Part shown: piece by piece, positions 13,060 through 23,100 of the stretch | Numbering within the stretch: the stretch's first letter is position 1 | Layout of the letters: every line of letters begins with the position of its first letter | Assembly: GCF_047948215.1 (NCBI RefSeq) | Contig: NC_134458.1 | Location: 85,453,260 to 85,517,259 of the forward strand | Reading direction: 5' to 3' | DNA length: 64,000 nucleotides | DNA from: Lycorma delicatula | Taxonomy: Eukaryota; Arthropoda; Insecta; Hemiptera; Fulgoridae | Made by a program: the position numbers and the translations under genes | The notes under the pieces: model-generated | Databases searched by the model: none | What the model was told of the DNA's origin: nothing | Seen by the model: the letters and a program-made list of their open reading frames with translations, nothing else

Positions 13060-13330
13060 ATACAAAGGAAAAACAGGGAAAAGAAAAATGAAAAAAAAAC
13101 ATGCCTCATTTGTGCACAATTTATTTTATAAACAAGAAAATTTTAGATTCAGATCACAAATTTTTATTCACTGTTAACAAAAGTATGGTTTCTAAATTTA
13201 AGATATGGGAATAAAAATTAAACATTAATCAATGCATATGCACCAAAAATGAAAACAAAATGAAATCCTGAAAAGTAGAAAAGTTCCATACCAAAAGGTT
13301 TGTGAATTCATAAAAGACCAAATAATAATA
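13060..13330 (+). pseudogene. possible decayed retrotransposon endonuclease fragment
   Basis: A short plus-strand frame reads TLINAYAPKMKTK near 13220. This resembles the 'INAYAPT' strand of non-LTR retrotransposon endonucleases. Nearby frames give CLICAQFIL, comparable to a G-F-I-V-H-K-type strand. The rest is too degraded to follow, and only the single motif is convincing. Confidence 0.3.
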
Positions 13331-14439
13331 TAAAAAATGTAATGAGCAACTAACATCAAAACTGTTAAAGAAACCTATTTTAACAATATCAGAGAATATC
13401 CTGCTCATAAAATAATGAATAAAATAGGAGAAAGATTAATTAGTTTGTGCAAGGCTTTATGATATTAATGACAACTAATTTAAACAATTAACTAAATAAC
13501 AAAAACATCCACCACAACTAGAAGAATTTCAAACTGATCATGTACCAATTTTTACACAATTAGTAGAAAAATAATGAATGTTAGAAACTGATCCTTAAAC
13601 TACCATAAAAATTAAATTTATTATTCAAGAGAAGCAATAGAACTACAGTCTTAAAATCTGTTATAAAGAACACATATCAGACCAACAAGAAAGTGAAAAA
13701 TTTAAGAAAAAAATTAGAAAGATTAAATCAGAATGTTGGGAAGAAATGAAAACAAAAGTACAGCTGCAGAAGAAAAACCTTGTCTTTTGCAGAAAAAAAA
13801 TAAAAATAGATCGACTGAAAAATATGAAGAGGCTTAGATCTGGATTTGGGCTTGGTATTCATCAAAGATTACAAAAATTTTTAAACAAATTAGGAAACAA
13901 ATCTCTAAAACAACACAAAATGCTAGAGATTAACTTAACCAAATAGACAATTAATTATTTTTTTTAATAAAATTTTAAAAACAATCTGATATCAACTTTC
14001 TAGTCTTTGTATTAAGGAAATTGGAGAGTTAGGTGAAAGTAACAAAGCAAACAGCAAAATTTTAGCTAAATATTTTTAAAAATTATTAAACTGAAGAATC
14101 TATTGAAAGATTACAAACTTTTTTTTCTAGAAAATTTGCATATTCAAGACCTCCGGATGGAAAAAATTAAGTTTAAAAATCATAAATCAGCTGAAGAACA
14201 CTCAATAGTTACAGAAATGTCAGAAGAGGTGAGGGATAACTTGATCGAGAGACTGAAAAAATTACCAGAATACATAAACAAACATATATTAGAAGTATAA
14301 ACCCAAATTTTGAAGAATTTTGACACACTAACCTACATTAGTGCGCCAGTATGGAAATGCTTCTGATATTGTGTGCTTGGGAACATAAAATTTCCATGAG
14401 CTGAATATTTATAAACTAAGCCATGCAAAATACATTACT
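13331..14439. other. A-rich stretch with Lys-rich ORFs, unclassified
   Basis: Plus ORFs at 13746-13946 and 14103-14300 are Lys/Glu-rich, and the second contains EEVRDNLIERLKKLPEYI. This is compatible with retrotransposon linker debris but not diagnostic. No catalytic motif is visible. Confidence 0.3.
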
Positions 14440-14830
14440 ATGGTAGCAAGTATAAGCAAAATTACAGAACCATACAACATATTAAAAATATATTAGTACA
14501 TGAAACAAAACTTATCAGAATTGATGATTCCATAGAAGCCGTACATATAGTGAATCATAAAAAAATAACAATATTATGTTACACCTCCTAGTATGAACTT
14601 ATATTTGTTTATGAATGAACTAGAAAGATATAGGAATAAACAATATACAACTTATAATTATAGGCGATATAAATATTGATATTAACAAAATGCATAATAC
14701 ATCCAAGGAAAACTTGAACATCTTACTTCTGAGAGATTACTTCCAGCTATTACAAAACCAACAAGAACACAAATGAATACACGTTGCATAGATCATATTT
14801 TTGTAAAGACAAAGTTTAACTACAACGAGA
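14440..14830 (+). pseudogene. non-LTR retrotransposon endonuclease fragment
   Basis: The plus strand encodes IIGDINIDIN near 14658, matching the catalytic G-D-x-N motif of apurinic-like endonucleases. Further on are AITKPTRTQ and CIDHIFVKTK near 14750-14815, matching the 'KPTR....IDHI' region of the same domain. Upstream, YKPPSMNLYLFMNELER-like sequence fits the preceding strand. Reading requires frame changes. No reverse transcriptase follows: a transposase fragment in the opposite orientation starts within about 10 bp. Confidence 0.65.
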
Positions 14831-14837
14831 TCTTGCC

Positions 14838-15420
14838 GGCCACTCAACTGTTCCTTTTCTACCTATCCAATGCCCAGGAAACATTTGGTCCAACCACTGT
14901 CGAACTGGAAATGAACAGTGAGCAGGTGCTCAATCTTGTTGAAAGTGAACCATGTCTTCGTCAAGTAACATGCTTGCATTGTCATCTAACTGATTTTCTA
15001 AGTAATGGACTATTTGTGGATGAATAACTGCAAACACTTTTCACCTGTCAAATTCCCATAATATATAGTGGACCAATTATGTCATCATCGTAAATGTTGG
15101 TTGGTCCACACATTTATTTTTTCAGGATGCTGTGTGTTTGCGACATTGAAAACATGAGTATTTACATCGCTCCAGAATTGGCAGTTATGTTTATTAACAA
15201 AGCCATTTAGAAAAAAAATGAATTTGTCAGAAAAAACATATATTTTTCATAAACACTGGATTGGCATCTATAAATTGAATCATTTCTTCACAGAATTCAA
15301 TCCTTCTGTTAGAAACATCCTTATTCAGTTCTTGATGCAGTTGAATTTTATACAGAAAAAGTTTATTCAATTTTAATGTAGTGAAAACAGAACCATAAAA
15401 AACCCATTTCATGGGATATT
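14838..15420 (-). pseudogene. Tc1/mariner-type DD34E transposase fragment (copy 2)
   Basis: On the minus strand, pieces in order are FWSDVNTHVFNV-like sequence, HPEKINVW, YDDDIIGPLYIMG, NLTGEKCLQLF, then HFQQD with an in-frame stop before APAHCS, then VRQWLDQMFPGHWIGRKGTV and EWPARS. This is the canonical second-Asp (FQQDGAPxH) and 'RWIGRRG.I.WPARSPDLTP' region of this family. The third acidic residue is lost because the match ends at WPARS. Confidence 0.8.
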
Positions 15421-15922
15421 TTACGAATTGAGCTCTAATGATTTGCTACTGCACTTCTCAAGATTTTAACCGAAGTTAATTCAACCAAAACCTTTTGCCC
15501 TATATGTTTCTTATTCATGACAGATCCTGTTTCTTGGAAGTTTTATACAAGTTTTACAATGTAAGAGTGTGAAATGTTTTTATTTGGATGCCGTTCATTA
15601 AAACGCTTGGGCAGTTCTTCTGGCACGTATATCCATATGTAAAAATTAGTTCAGTCCTTTCTTCCAGATTGTGTCATTTTAGTGAGGCAAATTTACTAAA
15701 GACCAAAAATGAAAGGCAAATAAATACAGCTTACTATGTACAAATATATGCTCTTGTAAAGACAGCTTCATTAATTCAAACAATATAATTATACAGAGCA
15801 AAAAACAAAAATATCTGAGTAATCTACAAATAAACTACTGGACAAAGATCTTTTATATTTATCAGACCATCATTATGTAATTTGTAACTAGTAAACATAA
15901 GGATTTATACTACTACAAAATT
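15421..15922. other. AT-rich stretch, nothing recognised
   Basis: Sequence between the DD34E fragment and the Tigger-like element. No supported feature. Confidence 0.4.
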
Positions 15923-16296
15923 CAGTAAAATAGAACCCACGAATAACGAGCTCGCTTGCAAAGAGAACATGGTTGTAATGAGCAAAATTACAGGATTTGT
16001 TTGGTTTTCAACCTCATTAATGATAAATTAACTTGCTTTTAGTGAGGTACTGACACATAAACTTAGTTATTACGAGCATTTTCATTTTTTAAAATACTGT
16101 AATTCAAAAAGTTAAATAACAACCAAATAATCTCAATGCAGGGAAAATTCCATTTCTTCATTTATGAAATACACATTTACGATTTATATGTAAACATGGT
16201 GACATTTTATCTTAGGCTTGTTCAGGTCAGGTCAGGTCTGAAGGGTGAACATAAGGTTTGCAACAGGATGTTGTACAGTAAGAACAATTCAAGTAT

Positions 16297-16455
16297 GCTG
16301 GCCTCCGTGACGCAAGTGGTAGTGTCTCGGCCTTTCATCTGGAGGTCCCGGGTTCGAATCCTGGTCAGGCATGACATTTTTCATACCCACTACAAATCAT
16401 TTGTCTCATCCTCTGAAGCAATACTTAACGGTGGTCCCGGAGGTTAAACAAGAAA
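16297..16455 (+). mobile_element. SINE-A copy 1 (tRNA-derived), nested in Tigger
   Basis: The tRNA-like head has an A-box-like TGACGCAAGTGG (16308-16319) and an intact B box GGTTCGAATCC (16351-16361). The second half forms a good T-arm (CCCGGGTTCGAATCCTGG). A tail beginning CATCCTCTGAAG (16408) and ending GGAGGTTAAACAAG precedes an A-rich end. The acceptor stem does not pair as in a working tRNA and the same unit recurs at 56495, so I call it a SINE rather than a tRNA gene. Confidence 0.85.
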
Positions 16456-16918
16456 AAATAATATATACAAGTTCCACTGCAGTATTACAAAAGCTGATAG
16501 TTATTTTAATTACTCGGGTTTTTCTGTTTGCAAAATTCCAGGAAAGACTGGGGCCAAACAATGATCCATCAAAACCACCCAAACAGGTTCATCGAACTCT
16601 ATAGCACATTTTAAACAATTTAAGTGAAAATCTGAAGAGGGGTGTGGTTAAAGATAAATTTTACCTGTCCTACCCCCAATGGTAAATTTAGTAGTCATAA
16701 TTTTCAGTTTAAAAATGCAGTATTCTACTACAGAATCAGTTATACAAACAGTATTGCGTTAAAGTGATCGATCGGATACTCATTAGCCAAACAAAGTACA
16801 GTAATACTGAAGTGCCATCAGTGAATGAATTTTCATTTTAGTATTTCTTGCTAAAACTGTGCAGTGGGTATTTTTAAAAAAGTGTATTCTATTAACTCTG
16901 ATTCATTTATAACGAACA

Positions 16919-18380
16919 ATGTTGGGCGTCAAAAGGAAACAACTGTCCGTGAGTGATAAAATCCAAGTTATCCATGAACTGGAACGAGGACTATCAAATT
17001 CAGATGTTTGCAAAAAAAAATGGACTTTCTTCATTCACAGTTTCAACGGTATGGAAGTCGTGAGAAACTTATGAGTGCTTTTGAAAAAAAATCACACACA
17101 AGCAAAAAAACTCAGGCTATGTGATAAAGACAATTTAAATAGCACCCTCTTATCATGGTTTAAAGTGAAAATGTACCCCTATCAGTTGCCCAACTTTAAA
17201 AATGCAGGCTGAAAAATTCGCTATAAATCTTGGCTATGCAGATTTTGTTTGTAGCAATGGGTGTTTAGATAGTTTTAAAAACAGACATCAGGTTGTTTTT
17301 TCAAAAATTAATGGGGAAGCTAACAGTTTAGTCAGTTCAATTGTGAGCAACTGGGTGAATGATAACTGGCTTCTTATTAAATCGGGTTATAGTGAGGGCA
17401 TTTTTAATGCAATGAAACCGGCTTGTTTTATAAACTCCTGACAAAACTTTTCAATTTAAAGGTGAAAAATGTATTGGTGTGAAACAATCAATGGTCAGGC
17501 CAATGATTTTGTTATGCTCAAATTTGACTGGGACAGAAAAACGGAAACTTTTAGTAACAAGGCAATCAAGAAATCAAAGATTTTTTTTAAGAATGTAAAA
17601 AACTTTCCTGTAGATTACAGGTCTGATTCTAAAGCACGGATGACTTCCAATGATTTTCAAACAAGAAATCCATAAATGGGATTTGGAAAAATTTTATTAC
17701 TGATCAATAATTGCCCTGCTCATCCTTCACTGCACAACTTAAAAAATATAAGTATTCTGTTTTTACTGCTTAATACCACAGCAAAACTGCAGCTGATGGA
17801 TCAGGGGGTTATTCGCAGTTTTAAAGTTCAATACTGGTAGTTAATGCTTTTAAAAATTATTGAGAACATGGATGAGAAAAATCCAAATGACGGTTTTAGA
17901 TGCTATTAGATTTATGAAGCAAACTTGGTGTAAAATATCACAAACTATAATTCGAAACAGTTTTAAAAGAATCTGGTCTTATTCCACACCATATTTTGAC
18001 AGATTACCATGATGAAGATGATATATTGCCACTTTCAGAATGGATTCAAACTCTTAACTCGACAAAAAAATCAGTCTTTCAAGAATACTCAACAGATGAC
18101 TAATCAACAGCCGATGACGTACATACTACAGACATTCCAACTGATGAAGACATTATTACTGAGATAACTCATAGCCGTGCAGGTAATAGCAAAGCTAAAA
18201 CTGAAAACGAAGATGAATCTACTACACTCCCAATCGTATCAATGATTGACGCCAAAGAATGTTTTAAACGGAGTTAGTATCACTAAACTCTGTTTAGGGA
18301 TACTAATAATATATGTGATGAATTTGTGGAGTACTTGAATAAACAACTACAAAACTGTTTTGATGATTACAGGTACTTTT
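16919..18380 (+). pseudogene. decayed pogo/Tigger transposase
   Basis: Starting at ATG 16919 it reads MLGVKRKQLSVSDKIQVIHE, then LERGLSNSDVCKK: the CENP-B/Tigger-type N-terminal helix-turn-helix. Next is a second DNA-binding domain (AEKFAINLGYADFVCSNGCL near 17207), then the DDE region. At about 17410 the family motif 'NADETGLF' is disrupted by a one-base loss inside the first catalytic Asp codon, leaving NAMKPACF. Downstream are KCIGVKQSM-type, NVKNFPVDY, and NCPAHPSLHNL followed by NTTAKLQLMDQGVIRSF (17712-17810). Multiple frameshifts and stops make it non-functional. Confidence 0.85.
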
Positions 18381-18417
18381 GTTTGTTTAATAATCTTTTA
18401 TTAAACAAACAAAAGTA
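18374..18417. repeat. perfect 20-bp hairpin with 4-nt loop
   Basis: Left arm TACTTTTGTTTGTTTAATAA (18374-18393), loop TCTT, right arm exact reverse complement (18398-18417). It lies directly after the last recognisable Tigger transposase codons. Confidence 0.95.
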
Positions 18418-19067
18418 AACAATTATTTTAAGGCTAATTAGTTTGTATGCAAAATAATGTTTTAACGTATTCTGTTAGAATGAAGAAAAAATAGATTAGA
18501 ATGACTTTTTAGATTTAATAAACACAGTTGTATGTAAAAATGTAGGACATAGAAATTTTTGTATGCTGTTAATTTGTTACTTTCCTCGATGATTTTGGTA
18601 AGTTTTACTCCACACTCATTACAATTTTTTTTTGCTAATTCATTCAATGCTAACAGTTTTTGTTAAAAGCAGTACATATCAGGCATCTAAAAATTGTATT
18701 ATATTTGTTAGTCTATAATAAAAAACATATCAATATTTTATTTTAAAACAGCTTCATCTTAGGTATACAATACATTTTTTGTATTACAATAGATAATGAG
18801 GGCATAACACTTTAGAGTTGAGGTGGAAACTCGGAAGTACCAAGCATGTTTGATTGGACCCTTGAGTCTTGTTATAACCAATTTTTACTGTATATACAGT
18901 TCACAGACAGACTGCAATATTATAGAATAAATAAAATTTCAGACAGATTGCTAATAATAAAAGTAAATAGATATATGTTTTGCTAAAATCACTAGAGAAT
19001 AATAAATAAACATTAGGATAATGTGTAAAAGCTGTAGGTTTTGCATTGCCCTTAATTATAATGGATA

Positions 19068-19105
19068 TACGAGGTCTGTTCAAAAAATAACCAAACATTT
19101 TAATT

Positions 19106-19142
<37 letters not shown>

Positions 19143-19470
19143 GTGATATGCAGTTGGCAACTTTGTGTTCCACATAGCCTCTTCTGTAACCACATGTTCT
19201 TGAATTCTTGATATCTCATTTAGTTTTCGTGTTATCATTATTTGAGTGCAACGTGTTTATGTGTTAGCACCGATTTTTGGGGACAATGAATGATACAATG
19301 TAAAATTTTGCATGAAGCTGGGGAAAACTTTCACAGAAATGTTTCAACTTTTGAAACAAGCTTACGGAGATGATGCTTTGAGTCATACACAATGTTACAT
19401 ATGGTTTTCACAATTTAAAAGTGGTAGTCAGTTAGTTGAAGATGACCTTTGACTTCTAGAAATCAACTGT
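19068..19470 (+). mobile_element. mariner-like element, 5' end plus N-terminal transposase, truncated
   Basis: It starts with an end-like ACGAGGTCTGTTCAAAAAAT. The transposase N-terminus follows at about 19295: FCMKLGKTFTEMF, LLKQAYGDDALSHTQCY, WFSQFKSGSQLVEDDL. This is the mariner helix-turn-helix region ('KLGKT..E....L..AYG..ALS...V..W...F..G...VEDD'). The copy ends abruptly at about 19462 without the DDE domain. Its 5' leader is shared with the fragment at 27243-27440. A (CA)n(TA)n tract interrupts the leader. Confidence 0.8.
19106..19142. repeat. (CA)n-(TA)n compound microsatellite
   Basis: About 10 CA units followed by about 9 TA units, inside the leader of the mariner fragment. The sister copy at 27243 lacks it. 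Confidence 0.95.
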
Positions 19471-19903
19471 TTGGCTTTTGCAAATGGTTTTTTTTTTGTT
19501 TCTTTTTTCCAGAAAATGTAGAAACAGCAACAGAGCAAATGCTCTTATCAAGTTTCACACGCAAAATATGGAAAGATCAATAGAGTAGAATGCTTAAACT
19601 TTTCAATTTTAATTGTTCACCTCTTCTGCTTAACACTAATAAAAAAATTCATTTAGCATTTATACTATATACACAACATATATAAAGGTAATTAGTATTA
19701 AAATTACCATAAATACACACACACACAGACAATTACCTTCGATGAATAAGCATGTAAAAATAAAAATTTATCAGATAAATCAACATTCATAGCAGCTAAA
19801 AAATATTTTTTTTATAAATTATCTCATTCACCCAGTTCAAAAACTCTCTGATGTCCAATTATACAAAAGAAAAAAATAAACTAGTAATTGTAAAGCCAAG
19901 TAT
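19471..19903. other. AT-rich DNA downstream of the DAZAP2 polyadenylation signals
   Basis: No supported feature. It lies between the mariner fragment and the candidate 3' end of the DAZAP2 transcript. Confidence 0.4.
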
Positions 19904-19919
19904 TTTATTTTTATTTATT
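19904..19919 (-). promoter_or_regulatory. candidate polyadenylation signals of the DAZAP2 homolog
   Basis: Three overlapping AATAAA hexamers occur on the minus strand at 19914-19919, 19910-19915 and 19904-19909. They begin about 48 nt after the stop codon. A U-rich stretch follows at about 19860-19880. This would give a very short 3' UTR. AATAAA is common by chance in such AT-rich DNA, so confidence is limited. Confidence 0.45.
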
Positions 19920-19967
19920 TTTTATGTAATATAATTTTATAAAATACGCACGATATATCATTGGTGA

Positions 19968-20150
19968 CTACCAAAACGTATAGCCCCCTTCTCCAGTCCC
20001 GGCTAAAAATGAACCCTTTTTTTGTGTAAGAGCAACATTGTGACCAGCCATTGCAGCAAGTTGAGCTGGAGATGGTGGTACTCCTGGTGGAGCTGGTGGC
20101 AAGACAGGCTGTGCAATACCATCAAACCTAGCACCTGCTTCATATCCATT
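19968..20150 (-). CDS. DAZAP2: DAZAP2 homolog, terminal coding exon
   Basis: It encodes the last 60 residues and a TAG stop (19968-19970). It opens with NGYEAGARFDG and ends GEGGYTFW. The acceptor is ...TTTGTAG and the exon starts in phase 0. The Gly-Tyr-(D/E)-Ala-Gly-Ala-Arg-Phe motif, the Pro-rich segment and the K-K/R-G-x-F...GGYT(F/I)W end are the hallmarks of the family, so this exon decides the identification. Confidence 0.93.
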   Translation of the reverse strand, partial: NGYEAGARFDGIAQPVLPPAPPGVPPSPAQLAAMAGHNVALTQKKGSFLAGTGEGGYTFW

Positions 20151-23100
20151 CTACAAATAAAAATTCATTTTATTATTAATCATTATTAAACCAATAGTGA
20201 TTAATATTTATTACATATATATATTTTTTATAGTAATATAACAAAATCTTTAACAAAAATAATCAATAACAATTAATGAATATTACTTACTGGAACCATA
20301 ATAGTGGGTCGCAACTGATGGTGCGGGTAGGAGTAAGTAGCAGCCAGAGCCGGATAATAGGCAGCTTGCATTGTACTATATCCAGCAGTAGGGTAGCCAA
20401 GGTACCCAGGATATCTAAAAGAAAAGGAATAAATATTACAAAAAAACTTATTATGAATTTCATGTTAACTCAACTGATATTGCAATACATAAAATAAAAG
20501 ATGATCTTAGGACAATAAACCAGAGGATTTGGGTTTGAATATTTACTTTGGTGTAGATTACAGAGATTAAAGCTACAAGGGTAAATCAAATATAAACGGG
20601 ATTTTATTTAAAAAAAAACGGCAAATATAATTTATTTTTTTACATAGTTTTCTGCTTTAGAAATATATTATTCCCAGAGAGAAGGAAGGTTTTTATCGCA
20701 GCATTGTAGAATGAAGCTGATTGTGTCAGAAGCCAATTGCACACGAATTCCTCCATATCCTCGTCATCTTCAAATCATTGCCTTCCTAGAGCTTTTAAGT
20801 AGCTCAAACAAATGAAAATCGCAGGATGTTAGGTGCAAGGATGATCAAGTTGGGTCCAGTGCATTTCTTCTAGTTTTGAGACCATTAGAGCTGCAGTATG
20901 GGACCTGGTGTTGTCGTAGGGGAGGATGGCCTCTCAAATCAGTTAGTCTCATCTTCTGCGGCGATATCCAGCCCTCACCTCATTCAACAGCTCGCAGTGG
21001 TAAGCACCATTGATTGTGCGTCGCTCATGCAAAAAAATCAATGAACAAATGCCTCGCCGGTCGAAAAAACGGTTAAATAGCAACAATTATTCCTCTACTG
21101 GAAGAAATTATGATTACACATGTCAAATCAGAAATTGGAGATATTACCAATGGTGTGATCCAGGGATTGTTCTGGGGTTCCTTTTTGTTTATTTTCTATG
21201 TTAACTATTTATTCATTAATATTGTATGCTAAAGGAAAATTCTATACAGAACAGTATCAGAAGTTAAGTGAATATGAAATTAATGTTTTTCTGTAAATAA
21301 CTTGGTTCAGTAGTAATATACAGCTTGAGAGAAAAAATTACACTAATAGTAACCTGCTGGAAATAAATAACTTTTTTGTCATTTAATCAAACTTTAACAT
21401 TTTATATTCAGACTATCAATTTTTATGAAATTCATCATTATAATCGAAACTCTGTTTATAAAACTAATGAAAATGAGATAAAACAATTCTAGATAATACA
21501 CGAAGTTCCAGATGGAATGACATTTTTTATTATCTTTTAAAAAAAATGTGATTTGTTCTAATTCCTACGTCAGTCTGTCGATTTAATGAATTATTAATTA
21601 AAGGAGTGTTCTTTGATGTTTCAAAATGTGTTACCGTCACACATTTGTAAAACAAAATTGCAGAGATTACACGGAAACCTGCAGACCAATGCAAGTCTAA
21701 TTCCAGTTTTAGAAAAACGTGTTAAGACAAAGTAATTTCAAGAGAATAAAATATTGTTTCTAAAGAACGCATAAGTACAGAAAGGTTTCAGAAAGGAATT
21801 TTCAAAAAATTCTGATGTATGTAACATTATACAAACAAAACTAATGACATTAGATAATAAATAAATCATGACTTGTTCTTTTTTTATGTTTGTCACAATT
21901 GTACATAAACCTTTACTAGAAAAATTAGTAAAGTAGAAATAAGGGCTACTCTGTTGTAGCAATGAATCCTTAACAAATAAAAATCCCTAACATACATTTA
22001 GCAAAAGATTTTATCAAATATCATTTTCATCAATTTATAATAAAGACCTTGTCTTTATTAAAAAAATTAATAATTAATAAATTTTTATGTTTGTATACCG
22101 TATACATCCAAAAACAATATGGTTTTACAAATTAAATAACTGAAACATGGCAAAAGATACAAATCTGAAATTTTCTAAGTGATAAGGTAGCAGAATGGGC
22201 TAGCTTGTGTTAAAATTTGAATGCAATTTTTTTTTATTAAAAAGTGAAAGAGAAAGGTTAAAAAATAAAAAAAATAGTATCCTTTTTGTTCTGAAAATAA
22301 TATATCTTTAAAAGTTAGTAAAAAAAAGCCAGACATTACATGAATGTCAGTCTAGGGTGGTTTTAGAAACAAAATCAGTAATCTATACTCAAATATTTTA
22401 AGTTTCAATAATATATAAAATAGTGTTACCACAGAAATTAAATAATTTTATAGATCAATAATTACTTATTTAAAATTAAAAAGATATTAATTTTGGATAA
22501 AAATTTCTGACCATAACCATAAGACATATATCAAAGATTGTTATTATAAATTACAAAATAGAAAAAGATTTATTATATATATACTAACCCTTGAGCAGCA
22601 TACATTGATGCAGCAGCTGCAGCTGCTACTGCCGCCCCTGGCGGGTACATCTGTAACAAAAACAGATTCATTAGTTTTTAAATAGCTTATAACAGTTCCT
22701 TTATTGTAAACTCATAATTAAAATTAATAAAACAAGACAAAAACTAAATATATATTCTTATCAGTATTTCAACAAGCCTCCTCTATGAATCATGAGACCT
22801 TGCCGTTGGTGAGGGAGCTTGAGTGCTCAGGGATACAGAGTAGCTGGACCGAAGGTGCAACCATATCGGAGAGGTATCTGTTGAGAGCCAGACTAAGGAA
22901 TGATTCCTGAAAGAGGGCAGCAGCTCTTTCAGTAGTTGTTAGGGGCAGGAGTCACAATGACTTAAATGGCTGTATCAACATCACTCAGTCCTCTGAGTAC
23001 TGCGCAGCTGAAAGCAATGGAAAACTACAGCTGCTTTTTTTCCAAGAAAATGTGGCTCTCTGCATTTTCACATAGCAATAATGGAGGCGCCTTCCTTGGT

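Larger units (their letters stand above)
15923..18890 (+). mobile_element. pogo/Tigger-like DNA transposon with nested SINE
   Basis: Both ends begin with CAGTAAAA read inwards. The left end (15923) has CAGTAAAATAGAACCC followed by ATAACGAGCTC. The reverse complement of the right end (18890) has CAGTAAAAATTGG followed by ATAACAAGACTC. A decayed transposase lies inside (16919-18380) and a SINE-A copy interrupts the 5' part (16297-16455). A TA sits just outside the right end; the left flank is TT, so the expected TA duplication is not intact. The full span is about 3.0 kb including the SINE. Confidence 0.82.

Noticed and set aside
16304..16373. Apparent tRNA gene with intact A and B boxes
   Set aside because: The acceptor stem does not close properly, the anticodon arm is poor, and the same head with the same type of tail recurs at 56495, flanked there by a target duplication. 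It is a SINE head.
22589..22650. Exon ATG as the main translation start of DAZAP2
   Set aside because: Upstream exons at 47446 and 51635 are in phase and contain the PPxY motif expected near the N-terminus, so an internal exon is more likely.
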